The position numbers and the translations under genes were made by a program. Positions 9,818-21,719 of a stretch of 64,000 nt of DNA are shown here, in pieces; positions within the stretch are counted from its first letter, which is position 1, and the number at the start of each line of letters is the position of its first letter. The stretch covers positions 558,001 to 622,000 of the forward strand of contig JAJNNX010000013.1 in assembly GCA_023159155.1 (NCBI GenBank), written 5' to 3'. Source of the stretch: Ustulina deusta. Taxonomy: Eukaryota > Ascomycota > Sordariomycetes > Xylariales > Xylariaceae. The notes under the pieces were generated by a model, which saw only the letters and a list, made by a program, of their open reading frames with translations, did no database searches and was not told the origin of the DNA.

Positions 9818-10853
9818 CTTGATGGATGTTTGAGTGGAGGATGTTTACTGGTGATGGAAAGTGATGTTGATGGCAAAAGTAGATGCGTGATGTTGATGGT
9901 ACGTGTTGTATGGATTTGGGAAAAAATAAGAGAGGGAAAGAGGAGAAAGTGCTGAAAAAGTGAGGATGGGGGGGCTTAATTTAAAGAAAGCGCAGTTCTG
10001 GGGGGTAGTTGCTGATTGCAACTTGGTACGTAGGTACAGGAGTTGCCTCAGAAAATAGAGTGGCTGTCTGAGCCAATCAGAAAATTGGGTTCAATTCCTG
10101 ATTATCGAATTCAAAGAGGGCCTGGTTGCGCTTGCGAACAGCGCGCTATTTCCTCGACTGTTTTGCTGTGGTTTTGGGACTGATTTCCCTTGACACGAGG
10201 CCTGACCCCTGCTAGCCTCGATGGCCTGTGCTTTCCTCCATCCATCTCCCTCAAGGTCCTGATGGGAACGTGGTCTGTGCACCAAGTAAGATATCCAATC
10301 ACATGTTAGCCTCAATACTCTAAAATAAGCGTTGACCAAGTTGTATAATGCCGAGGAGAGGCTTCAACCAGCAGCACGTTAGCTAGCACATGGATTTAAA
10401 AACAGCACCTATTTAGTGTCAAAATTGAGACGTCTTATTTTCTGCTTGCCTGTAGGTAGAAAATTGGCAAGAATACCTACAGCATCAATACTTTGACTTG
10501 CAAGTTTCCGATTGTATGATGATGCCCCCGTTAGATAGCCGTGAAGAGGCTGCCAGTACTGTACACCTTTCCGCAATGCATACCCTAAAAGACCCATCCC
10601 CAAATGATTGATGGCCTTCCATGGATGGCCTACCATGCCCTTAACGCCCATTGCAATGCAAAGACTAACTGAACTTCACCAGACGCCTGACGCTGACGCC
10701 TCGACCTTCCCTGGGGTAGTTCTAGTCCAAATGTTTTGCCACGCATTCCCCAAACCAATGCGAGAACCTACAGACCATCTCATTTCCCGTAGAATCATAA
10801 TATAGTCTCTCATGCCCTTCGGATAAGGGCATGCCCGGCCACCACGACCCACG
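9818..10853. other. H4 promoter and Cdc27 3' flank
   Basis: The right-hand gene ends at 10854 and H4 starts at 9817, so the part near 9818-10100 is H4 promoter, including CCAAT-like boxes and a purine-rich leader (GAGAGGGAAAGAGGAGAAAG on the plus strand). The rest holds no recognisable gene. Small frames of 60-82 codons are scattered on both strands. Confidence 0.45.
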
Positions 10854-13355
10854 TCATGCCATCATCGAATCGTCAAAACTATCGTCGTCTTCAAGGCTTT
10901 CAATAGCCTCCTTGATCTGCTGGCTTGCCTAATATCTAATTTTAGCATAGAAAGGGGGAGAGGGATGGGGCTTTTAACTAACCTTTGGGTCTAGATTCAA
11001 CGCGATAGTGAAGTGCCGGACAGCAGAGCCCTTGTCATTCAAGGTTTTATATAATTTGCCAAGTAAGAAGTGAACTGTAGCCTCGTCTGGCGCCAGAGTC
11101 TTGAGGATCTCAAGTTCCTTTTGAGCTGCATCCAGCTGATTCAAGGCGAGCAGAGCTCTGGCTTTCTTGTACCTCGTCTGAGCGGCATGGGGCGCAAGCT
11201 CTGTCGCTTTGCTGAAATACTGTAGTGCTTGAACAATCTGGCGTTGTTTCTCTAGGACATTTCCGATACAGCAGATCAAGACAGCGTTCGTGGGGTTGAT
11301 AATGGATGCAGAATGGAAGTGTGTGTAGGCCTTGTCGTAGCTGCCGAGCTTTTCATAGACTCGACCGATACCATAGTAGGCGTTATAATGGCGACGGTCT
11401 GCTGATATTGCCAATCGATATGCAGTGAGAGCTTTCTCGTATTCTTCGTTGGAGACATGCTCGTGTCCTTGTAAAGTGAACGCATACGCGAACTTGGGAT
11501 TTAGTTGAGTAGCGCGTTTGAAGCACCTTAAGGCCTGTTCATGATCCCGAGCAAGGGACCACGCATTGCCTAAAGCACACCATGCTTGCGGCGAGTGCCA
11601 AGATGAATCCACCAACTCATGGGCAAGAAAGGATAGATCCGTCTCTCTCTTGAGGAACCAAAGGATCGTAGAGTAGACTTCCATGTCTTCGAGACGAGTG
11701 GGTGCAAGTATCCGCAACTGCCGATAATACTTCTCTGCCTCAGCATATGATGCCTGCTCGTAATACGCTCGACCAAGTTGAGACAGCACCCAAGGGGTGT
11801 CTTGATGTGCACGTGGCAGCGATGTATAGGCAGCCAAAGCATCCATGGATCGGTATTGAGAAAGCGCTAGGTACCCAGACCCAAACTTTTTCAGTAATTC
11901 GATCAAATACCTCAATGTCTCCTCAATCTTAACTATATCAGGTTCCATGGATTTAATTGCCGGGGGCTGGGGAACCTCCTTGATCCTAGGCGGCACCTCG
12001 GCATGATCTACATCCATACCATTCTCCTCTAGCGGTTTCCTGTTGCCGCTAACGGTCTTCCCAACACCGGCACCACTAGAATTAGGCCTCAATATCCGGG
12101 CAATCTGAGGCCTAGCCTTTTTTAACTCTCTTGTTGCTGCAGCACCCACGGTAGCTGCCCCTGAATTCGCCTTTGCGTTCGCGCCTCTGAACAGTCTGGC
12201 ACTTCTTCGTTGCGGTGCGCCGGGTTCCTCAGATTGCTGTCTAGGTTGTACAGGGTGGCCAGAGACTGTTCTCTTCCGTTCGATGCCCGACACTGCAGCC
12301 GCAGAAGCCCTAAGAACAGCTGGATTTGATTCAGAAGGGTGCTCGTCTTGAGCTTTCTGGCTTCTTTTCCCAGTTAACCGATATCCCGTCTTAGGAGCTG
12401 CTTCTGGTAGTCCGGGATCTGTAGGCTGTGTATTCCTCGTCCTTCGGGTTGGTGCCTGAGGTGGCTCAACGGCTAGGCCGACTCGAGAGAAGTTTGGATC
12501 AATGTTCACTACCGTTGGCGATTCTAGCGAATCATGAACCGGGTCAGGCGCCGCGGGCATCCTAGAGCGTGCAGCACGAATTTTGGACATGAAGTCGTTC
12601 TCTCCAGCACCTGCGGTTAGAAAGTTGTTGCCAAGAAGCATTTCATTCGGAGCTCCTGCTCGCTGCGAGTCAAATGGATCCATGGCATCAAAAATGGCAG
12701 ATCGAGTTGAAGTCTTCTTATCGACAGGATTTATTGCACCATTATCCTTTTGCTCCACCAATATTCCAGGTGGTTGATCGAAACTCAGCCCGTCTATTAA
12801 GGCATCATTAAGCCTAAAGATATTTTGCGTCCGTACATTCACACCCATATCGCACAGGGCTGTGAACGCATCCCACATGAATGGGTTCGTTTTCAGTGCC
12901 TCCTCGAAATTTAAGATTGCCTTCTTCTTGTCATCGTATGCCTTGTATAATTTTCCAAGTAGACATAATACGCTAGCGCAATCTGGATTTGAGGCTCTTG
13001 CTGTTGCTGTGTGTTTTCCGAGACTTGATTTATGAGACCAGAGACTCCTAGATTTTTCAAGTGCGGTGATGCCATCCTTGTACCTTTCGAGTAGAAGGCA
13101 TGTTTGGGCGAATATATATGCGCAGTTAAGGTGGATGCCACGATAACTGTTGTATTTGCTGATCTCGTACGCCGATCTGTAGTCCCCCAATCGAAAATGG
13201 CAGAGTGCGAGCAGGTATGCAGATTCGCTTGAGCGACGATCATGTGCATCCAGCCTCTCCGAGAAGAAGAGCGCGTTATCATATGAGTGGTGATCGAGAT
13301 GGTAATGAACCATCTGTCTTAGCTGGGCCGTGATGGCGGAGCTCGAAGGCGGCAT
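10854..13355 (-). CDS. CDC27: Anaphase-promoting complex subunit 3 (Cdc27/BimA), TPR protein
   Basis: Two exons, 13355-10983 and 10928-10854, encode about 815 residues. Cdc27 (BimA in Aspergillus, Nuc2 in fission yeast) is a TPR scaffold of the APC/C ubiquitin ligase and binds the IR tails of co-activators. The N-terminal TPR region reads AQLRQMVHYHLDHHSYDNAL and RGIHLNCAYIFAQTCLLLER; a long low-complexity basic linker (about residues 250-460) follows; the C-terminal half contains about eight TPRs, including AWCALGNAWSLARDHEQALR and NAYYGIGRVYEKLGSYDKAY, the best-conserved part of the family. A 54-nt intron splits off the last 24 residues, which form an acidic end (EAIESLEDDDSFDDSMM) typical of Cdc27. 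The frame is open 65 codons upstream, but MPPSSSAITAQLRQMVHYH matches family N-termini, so ATG 13355 was chosen. Confidence 0.95.
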
Positions 13356-14388
13356 GGTGACGGACAAAGTCGGATCGGTGAATTCTGGGCGGTGTGATAT
13401 TATTGTCGAATAGCCATGTGGTCGTTCCGTTCCCGCCAGCTCTGTGCTTAGCGGAAGCGAAGACTTAGGGTCGGTAGTCGGTATTTGGGCCGGAGCAAAG
13501 GCTTGTCGTCTTGCAGGATACTCCGGACGCCAGCAGCACGCCCTCGACAAAGGCCGGCTCGCGGGTGAAGAGGGCGATAACTATTATAATTAAGGTGGGC
13601 TGACTGAACACAGCACTGGCTTCGAGGGATATTTCCGCGATGACTCGAGGTTTTTAGATGGGCGGCAACGGAAACAGAAATTCAGTTGAAGAGGCCCCGA
13701 CAGTCTTCAGCAGGCATGTCTGTGAGAAAGTGCTCCTGGGTGACTGGGCGTGATAGCCGGAACGAAACAGCTCTGGGATATATTATGACGAATCCATTAG
13801 AAAGACTGGACAGAACGTGGTACTCTTCGCGAAGATGTTCCAGCTCCGGCGGCTCGAAGAGTGCCCTTGGAATACCTGATAACATGAACGGGGTGGGTTG
13901 GTGGGATAGACGACAACAACAATAACAACAACACAGCCCTCCCTGGAGGCAATTGCCAGTTATTCCAGCTTAGCGATTTTGGCATGTTATGGTGGAGTGA
14001 CGCTGACAGGGGGCCATGGGTCGTTTGATTGGTTGCGAGCCGCTGGAGGTGGCCTGGCAGAGCAACAACGCAGCGCTAACCATTTGGCACCTAATAAAAG
14101 CCGTCCAAGGTTAGCGCATTGTACTCTCGGTAGCCAGTGCACCGTCCCACCTAACCGAAGATAGAAGTACCCAGGTACCTCCACCCGCCACATTTATCAT
14201 AGGTGGCTCAGAATTTCACTTCCTGGCATTGTGTGTTTTGCCGCCACCACCTCAAAGTCCGAATTATCTGTGCCATTGGTCCACAAATCGAGCGTTTTCT
14301 GCATACTACCTTCCACAACGAATTCTCGGGTGTTTAATCAAAGGGTTTGCATCAAGGAGCCAGACGAAAGCCGAATAAGCAAACTACG
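13356..14388. other. Divergent promoter region between Cdc27 and Snd2
   Basis: Promoters of both flanking genes lie here. A minus-strand frame of 67 codons (13682-13885, MLSGIPRALFEPPELEHLRE...) has a protein-like composition but no family I know; it could be a small gene or chance. An ATAA(C) rich trinucleotide run (CAACAACAATAACAACAACA) is at 13912-13931. Confidence 0.4.
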
Positions 14389-14871
14389 ATGGCTCAGAAA
14401 GCGCGCAAGGACAGGGCGAAGGCCAACACGGCCGCTCTCAAGAACCTTCACATCGGTACACTCATCGTCAATACTTTTTTCGTTCTCTTTAATTTGCTTT
14501 TTAAACGGAGGTCTCTATTTCTCTACGTGATTCTGTCAATCCCCAGTTTCGTTTGTGAGTTTGTCTTGGAATCAACCGGTCGTCCCAAATATGACCCGTC
14601 AACCAACTCTCTCAAAACGGCTGGAGAAGATCTATCCGCCCCTGGTCTTACAGAATACATGTTCGATGTTGTTTGGGTCACCTGGGCATCCGTTGTCCTG
14701 GTCGCCTTCTTCGGGAACTGGGGCTGGCTTCTATGGTCCGTTGTACCAGCATATGGAGTGTTCAAGGGTCTAGGTGTAGCTCGTGGTATGCCAGGGATGC
14801 AGCAGGCACAACAGCAGCAAGCCGGTGGCACTCAAGTGGCTGGGAATCGAAAGCAGAGACGAGCAGCTTGA
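14389..14871 (+). CDS. SRP-independent targeting protein 2 / TMEM208-like (DUF788) membrane protein
   Basis: An intronless 160-residue protein begins MAQKARKDRAKANTAALKNL and has hydrophobic segments near residues 22-37, 42-58, 96-112 and 116-130, with the signature NWGWLLWSVVPAYGVFK and a basic end (NRKQRRAA). This is the DUF788/TMEM208 family; the yeast member Env10/Snd2 works with Snd1 and Snd3 in SRP-independent delivery of membrane proteins to the ER. The frame opens 14 codons earlier (14347), but ATG 14389 has a better context and the family start MAxKAxKxxA. The basic N-terminus is expected to face the cytosol. Function is inferred from family knowledge. Confidence 0.85.
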   Translation: MAQKARKDRAKANTAALKNLHIGTLIVNTFFVLFNLLFKRRSLFLYVILSIPSFVCEFVLESTGRPKYDPSTNSLKTAGEDLSAPGLTEYMFDVVWVTWASVVLVAFFGNWGWLLWSVVPAYGVFKGLGVARGMPGMQQAQQQQAGGTQVAGNRKQRRAA

Positions 14872-14962
14872 GATTGCTCTCCATTATGGGCAATTCTCAT
14901 TATTGGGACAGGTGCAAACGCTCATATGAGTGTGTCAAGACCTATACTGCCTTTGCCATTGT

Positions 14963-15668
14963 TCAGTTCTTTACCCCATGGATATTTAACTCCCGTATCC
15001 ATTCCTCGAGGAGTTCCTTGCTCGCGTCTTTCACCATAACGTGTATGTGCTCAAGAGTACGAACACTTTGCAATGCAACCCAATTCTTGAACCATAAGAC
15101 CTTGGCTTCTCCTTCTGGGCCGAGCTTGTCAACGAAAAATCTTCTGACAAAGTTTGAGATGACTCGGCGACTCTCAACGGTCATGTCGCCAGTCTCCGAT
15201 TCAGTATCGATAATAGTCCTTGACCATACAACAAGATGAGTTATGTCAGGGGTGAGACCATACGGCCAATCATTGATAAGGACGGAGTAGTCCGACTTGT
15301 CATCGAATGGGACGGATGAAGTGGGTGTGAAAGGAGGCGATCCCCATGCCTTAGGCAAGCGATGAATCAGAAGATAGTTCGTCATGGATCCATAGTGGGC
15401 CTTAGTTTCAGCAGTCCATGCCATGTATCGTCGCAGATCTGAAGGCTTCCGTTTGAGAACCGAGAGATTGTTTTCACCTAGTGCTGTGCGTAAGCGCTCA
15501 AATCGATATCTAGAAGTTGGGTTATCCTGCCATACCAATAATCTTCTTCAGCTCTTCCCAGTCGTGGCAGTGAAACTCGTCATCGGTCAGAGACAAAACC
15601 CATTTGTCGACTTCAGTCAACGGAAATGGTGCCTCTGCTGGTGGTGTATTGATTGGTAGGTCACCCAT
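14963..15668 (-). CDS. N-acetylglucosamine-induced protein 1-like (GIG1/NGI1, DUF3605)
   Basis: Two exons, 15668-15536 and 15483-14963, give 217 residues. The start MGDLPINTPPAEAPFPLTEV and the motifs SDLRRYMAWT, YGSMTNYLLIHRLP, INDWPYGLTPDITHLVVWSR and KVLWFKNWVALQSVRTLEHIHV are characteristic of the DUF3605 family, which includes Candida GIG1, a cytosolic protein induced by N-acetylglucosamine. Its biochemical role is not established. The 52-nt intron (GTATGG donor, CGCACAG acceptor) joins KKII to ALGENNL in frame; the unspliced frame from 15538 would give an unrelated N-terminus. It converges on the Snd2 gene with only 91 bp between stop codons. Confidence 0.88.
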
Positions 15669-16600
15669 AATAATGCCTATGAGGGTTCAGATCAAAGGTT
15701 CGGGGCTAACTCGGGAAGCAAACAATGCCTGCCCTCAGTCAAGATGCGGCGAGAAATACCTACCTCGATACCTCGTGTATTGGAAGTGCCCAAGAAAGTG
15801 GAGGGCCAAGATCACCCCGCTACCAACATCAAAGGTCCAGCAGATCGCAAGTAGTTTGCTAGATATGGAATTACAACACATGGGTATTTACAATGTGCAT
15901 GCATGCATGGCATGGCTTACCTAAGCAACTTACCGAGCGCCCTGATTTCAACATCAGCCGATGGTCATACACACATAATTAACAAAAGTACCGGTACACT
16001 GGATAGTACCTTAGGTATGCACAAGAGCAAATTCTACGAAGCTGTTCCCCTTTCTGGCACCACCCAGGACAAGAGGGCTAGGAATGCGGCGAAAATAAAC
16101 CCAATACATAAGGACCAGTTAGACAGAAAGTCTCATGGCAAAGCAGAGGGCGAAAGCAGTGGGGCTAGACCTACCGGACTACCCAGGAAGGTAGTGCCGA
16201 ACACAAGGTGAGATCTAACCTACCTGGTACACATGTAGAGGGGCACCCCGCATTCAGTCTGTGGCCGATGAGTTTATCGATATGCACTTATATATATAGT
16301 ACCTAGGTACCTCTCAATCTGGAAAATCTCCCCATTGACCCAATTGATCAATCAGCCCACTTGGTTGCGCTTCCAGCACCGGCAGCGTTCCGACTTTTGT
16401 TGGGAGGCGTTGGCCCCAAAGCCCGAAAAGTGACACTAAGCTCTTTGAAACCCTCCACGCCTCTCCCACCAGTCCTGCCTCGGGGCTTTAAATACTCGAG
16501 ATAGCCAATATCTCGCACACCCTCAGCAATTGCGTCCCGACGTTGTTTCTGTCGCCCCGGTCTCACTGACCCCACCGTTCCGCGAACTCAATCTCTCACC
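15669..16600. other. Divergent promoter region between GIG1-like and b5 reductase genes
   Basis: About 930 bp without a recognisable gene; both flanking genes are transcribed away from it. TAGTACCTAGGTACCTC sits at 16297-16314. A pyrimidine/GC-rich leader with CACC before the start (ATCTCTCACCATG) precedes the reductase gene. Confidence 0.45.
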
Positions 16601-17704
16601 ATGGCGGACACCCCTTTGACCGCAAAGAAGTATGTCGACGGCATCTATATCCCCGCGGGCCTTCTAGTCTTTGGCACTTTCATTGTCAAGAAAGAATGGG
16701 TTCCCTATGCCGCCTTACTCGCCGTTCTATTGGGCGTCTGGAAGTTCACTAGCTCACGTATGTTCGGTTTCAACCTTATGTCCCTGCAATTCTGCCCTGC
16801 TGACTTCCATTGTTCTACAGAACCGAAGAAGGTCCTCAAGCCCGATGCGTTCCAAGAGTTCGAGCTTAAGGAAAAGACGATCATTTCTCATAATGTCGCC
16901 ATGTCAGTCATCGACCAAGTCGCGATACCCCCCCTTTTATACTGACCACTCCCAGCTACCGATTCAAGCTCCCATCTCCCACTGACATCCTCGGTCTCCC
17001 CATTGGCCAGCATATTTCCATCGGTGCCAACATTGAGCAACCCGATGGCACGACTAAGGAAATAGTCCGCTCGTACACCCCGATTTCCGGTGACCACCAA
17101 CCCGGCTATTTCGATCTCCTCATCAAGTCTTACCCCACCGGCAATATCTCCAAACACCTGGCTTCCTTGGGAGTTGGACAAACCATCAAGGTCCGAGGCC
17201 CCAAGGGCGCTTTTGTCTATACCCCCAACATGGTCCGCCATTTCGGAATGGTTGCTGGTGGCACCGGTATCACCCCCATGCTACAGGTCGTTCGGGCTAT
17301 TATCCGTGGTCGACCCACTGGTGACAAGACCCAGGTAGACCTCATCTTCGCAAATGTTACCCCCTCGGATATTCTCTTAAAGGAGGACCTTGACCAGTTG
17401 GCCAAGGAAGACTCAGGATTCAGAGTCCACTATGTCCTTGACAAGCCTCCTGAGGGATGGACTGGCGGTGTTGGATACGTTACTCCCGACATGGTGACCG
17501 TGAGTGTTTCCTTGTCTAAATTCGCTCTAGAGTAAGAACTGACGCAACATGTAGAAATGGCTACCGAAGGCCGCCCCAGATGTCAAGATCTTGCTCTGTG
17601 GCCCACCCCCGATGATCAGTGGACTAAAGAAGGCTGCCGAAAGCCTCGGCTTTCAGAAGGCTCGGCCAGTAAGCAAACTAGAGGATCAAGTGTTTGCGTT
17701 CTAA
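16601..17704 (+). CDS. CBR1: NADH-cytochrome b5 reductase
   Basis: Four exons, 16601-16757, 16821-16902, 16956-17499 and 17555-17704, encode 310 residues. A single membrane anchor lies at about residues 16-50 ([14 protein letters not shown] then [15 protein letters not shown]). The FAD-binding domain carries [11 protein letters not shown] (RxYTxx) and GxxS-type [19 protein letters not shown]; the NADH domain has [14 protein letters not shown] and the late CGPPPM motif. The ending [10 protein letters not shown] is the standard aromatic C-terminus. The enzyme passes electrons from NADH via FAD to cytochrome b5 for desaturation, elongation and sterol reactions at the ER or mitochondrial outer membrane. 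All splice joins keep the frame; introns are 63, 53 and 55 nt with GTATGT, GTCAGT and GTGAGT donors. Confidence 0.95.
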
Positions 17705-20700
17705 CATGGTTATGTCGGGCAAATTTTCTCATCTACACCCAATCTGACAGTGTGCACCATGACTTCCCTCGTCGACAATAACCCAAGGGGAGATGATCAT
17801 CTTGCGGTCGAACTGTGCGGCCCGTAGCCCGGGGTGTGATATGCAGCACTCGTTCGTCTTTTTCTCCCGCGGTCCCTGTCGGCGCCTAGAGAATTTCCGA
17901 CGAGAGCTAATATAGAGTCTATCTATATAGGGAAAGCAATATAATTCGAAAGACAAGGCGAGTCCATTCGAGACTTCAACAGCTACGAGGGCAGTGAACT
18001 TATCTTGGAGGTTACTTCTATGTGTATCTACGTAGTATCTAGGGTGCATTCTGCTTTCCGAAAGCAGGTTCCGAGTTCCGAATACTCTAAATATGAAGCA
18101 ATACCATTATCTTCAAGTAGATCTGACCGCGGATTACGACCTGCGTTCGATTGCCAAACACGCCTATATAATCACAAATGATCGTATTCTTACATTGCTC
18201 TTCCTTATGCTTGTGGTTGCTGAACACCAACCGAATTCTTACTTTAAATATCAATTCTAATCCAAAGGGGAGTCAAGCCTATGGGTACAATGTTGCAGGA
18301 CTTGAGTATGTTCAGTTTCATGCAAATTTAAAACTCCTGGATCCTCAAGATTTTAGACCCGAGTTTTCTACTATTATTTCGCAAGGTGAATGAGGGACCG
18401 AAAGCCCGGCTTTGTGTTTGTAATTTAAACGAAACGAGCTGTCTCTAGCCGATAAGCACTTCCATGAATGATACTTGTTAACGGTTGCCTCTCAACTTCA
18501 TGTAGTTGATACGCCGCATCATGTTAAGTATTATATTTGAACAACAGTATATGAAGTCTTGCAGGATGGTGTGGGTTCTAAACATTCCCCTGACTTTTCT
18601 GCCCCGGCCAAATATAACATTTTCTCTTTTGGTTTTGCTACTTCCTGTTAGGTGTCATATTACTCTTATATAATGATTCGGCCACAAACCCGTGCACTGC
18701 CTCGATGAACACCGCATGTGGTTCACTCTATGTAAGCAACATTAGCGTAAATTATGATCCTACACAACCTCCCAGAGGCATAAAGACAGCTGGTATTGTG
18801 ACAAGGTTCCTTAACCCCGCGTATCACAGGAAGTAACAGTTCACTCCAGATTGTTGTTTGTTGAGTATAGAGCTTGAGCATTCCTCGATTCATTGATTTC
18901 ATTGTGGTATATGATATACAGGGCCTCACGAGGCAGACCATTATTAAAAACATATGACTTTGAGCTTACGTTTGCACTGCCCTACTTAATGCAATAGTGA
19001 GCTGCCTTTTTTTTTTTTTCAAGAGAGCACTTCATCCGGCTCTTCAAATAAGGCCATTCTATAGATCCAAGTTGTAGAGATGCCTGCCTTGAAGGATATG
19101 CCGAGTACACGACGAGGTATGTCTACAGGCCGGAAACGGAGTCTTCGGATCAAACAGAACACGGTAGTCTTGGTTTACAATTGATCGTCTACTTTTTACA
19201 AGAACGGCAGACTCCACCGATGCTTAGTACTCGGCTAAATAATTCAAGCTTGCTCAGGAACTCCAGACACTCGGACCGGGTTGGTATCTCGCGTCAGGAG
19301 CTAATACTAAACTCTAACAATGCAAGTTCATCCGCATGTTACCCATATACACAGAGCAGAACATCCAGAGACTTCTATTCGAGATTCATTCGTCTTGAAC
19401 CTAGCATCCACACCGAACTACAACAGAGAGCCCAAAAACCTTGGGTCGTATGTGTTTTGAGGGGTTCCGGCCCTGCCGTACGTAACTTTTAACATGGGGT
19501 GGTTCCTCTTTCTTTTCCTTATTTTCTCCTGGTCGTCTCCTTAAACGAGCGAGTCCTGATCGACCTTAGCTGATCCGTCCTCCCCCGGCTCCATCTTTCC
19601 GTCATGTATAATACCAAAGTTCGCCGATATTCACCAGATAGCCAGCCTGCGGATGTTGAGCCATGAATCTTACGCCATTACCAGAAACCTATTCACCGCC
19701 ATCGAGATCAAGACTACCCTAGTCGATATTATGCGGTCAACCAATGCATAGTTAGCAAAAGACGAGAAGAAACGGCGGCAAACACAGGAGGTGGGATGGG
19801 ATGAAGGATCTGCCAAAACAACAGTGAGCGCGACATTCGCTCTTGAGATCAGTACGACAAAAGATAACAGTGTTTCACCACTATCTAAAAACAACTTGGA
19901 TTTTCCTAGCATGTGTAGTAGACGAAGACGACCGGAAAAACTCATCTTACACAAACTGCTTACATGGTTGGTAGTTGTGGGCACGAGACTGCCAAACAGC
20001 TGGGTGCTCTCTGACTCGCTTAATCAGCTGAATGGCCGCATTCGGGAAAAGATCTTGTGGATAGAACCTAGAGTGTCGGCTATGCAACTTGTGAGATATA
20101 CAGTAATCAACGAACCAAAAAAAAGTGTAGCAGCGGGCTCCCGGGGAAGAGCAGGTATGGATAATAAGCGTGGTTGGAGTGGCAAGTCTATAAACAGCAA
20201 AAGAAGACGTTAATTACATGCGGCCGAGGAGATTGCATTGTCGACCTCTGCGAGATCAAGACAAGGGCCCCGGACCTCTTAGTGAAGTTGCGGGAGGGCT
20301 AAAACTACTTAGTATGGAGTTGAGCATGTAGTTTGTATACTTCCAGGCAGTGTCGATAGCTTGGAAGTGCCATCAGCTTGATTGATACCTACCTGTACTC
20401 AGGTTCTTGCTCAGACAGCCGAACAGCAAATGTTTCATCAGTACCTATAGGTACTGGGGTATGTATTACCTATAAGTAGTACTATATGTAGGTAGGTACT
20501 TACCTCAAGCTTACTAGCCTTTTAACTACCTGGTACCTACGCATACTTTCTACCAAGACCCTGAGGTTGCATTGACTCTAACAGCCTTTTGTAATTAGTC
20601 AATGACATCATCGAGGTGTCTCGGTGAGGTAAGTATAGTTACATACTTACGGATGATGAATGTCTTGTGCTACCAATAACATTCAAGTCATTATGTTTGC

Positions 20701-21196
20701 CGGAAGTAATTGGGTTCTGGTTAGATATGAACATCAAAGCAATAAAATTGGTACATGTAAGTACCTGGGTATGGGTAGGTTGGGCACATGCATCCAAGTA
20801 CATGTATGTTCTCGACTTCGACCTGCATTCAGATTGGTCAGTCCAGGTGGTCGGGACCTCACCTCCACCGAATGCACAAGCTCACCTGCCTATGTCCTGG
20901 GCCAGAGCGGAACCAGAGTTCTGCCAAAGGTCTAGAATGCCCACTCCCCCCACACGTATCCAAATCTTCTGTCGTTCCTTATTCACGTAGGGCATTCGAG
21001 AACATTTGACAGCCGCTGATCAGCCGGTCCGGCCACCAGCACCTTGCGCACGCACATGTACACCTACAGCCGTTACACCAATCCTCAGGCCGCATCGGTG
21101 GTCACTCGACATCAATCTCATCCCGCCTGCCCACCTCACAAACCACCACCCATCCACTACCGGCCGTTACTCTACCGCTCCCACCACCACACCACA

Positions 21197-21235
<39 letters not shown>

Positions 21236-21719
21236 TACACGCACACACCCCATCGTTACTACTGCCGCTCCCCCGGCAGCGCACCATCTTGCGATCTGCA
21301 GCCTCGTTTTTATTGTGTGTTCGTCTTCAGCGCTTCCTACGTCACAGCGCCAGCATCAATATCGAAATCCAATCTGGACAATCGACGGCACCCGAGGGGA
21401 CTCCGGAGACACCGCAACCTTGCCTGGCTGAGGTGGCATCCTGATTAGGTCTGTCCCTATCAGTTAGCCTGGAAGTCCGGTTTCTTCGTATCTTTTTGGC
21501 CTAACCACGATCCAAAACCTTGCGTTCCATTTCTTGGTTCGGGCCCAAACCTCAACCCCAATACATCAAAGATACCGATTTGAGGAAGCGTATTCATAAC
21601 CCTGGCATCAACAATGCCTGGTATTTGCCCATTGGCTGTTTTTGATTAAACGTCCATTTCCGTTCTCGTCCACTTGTTGTCGCTTCCGTGCTTGACCCGC
21701 AGTTGCGCAGTCGAGAACA
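17705..21719. other. 4-kb gene-poor stretch
   Basis: I recognise no gene here. The part 18050-19050 is clearly AT-richer than the rest, with a T-run at 19008-19020. Frames of 103-141 codons (19181-19492 and 19791-20213 on plus, 19670-19984 on minus) overlap on both strands and show no family motif. TAGGTA/TACCTA blocks cluster at 20382-20530. The last 700 bp are the likely promoter/leader of the 21720 gene and carry a CA microsatellite. Confidence 0.4.
21199..21230. repeat. CA dinucleotide microsatellite
   Basis: About 16 CA units, extended on the left by CCACCACCACACCACACC and on the right by GCACATACACGCACACACC. It lies some 500 bp upstream of the next gene. Confidence 0.9.

Noticed and set aside
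10060..10110. B-box-like GGGTTCAATTCC
   Set aside because: No A box at the right distance and no cloverleaf; the region is the H4 promoter.
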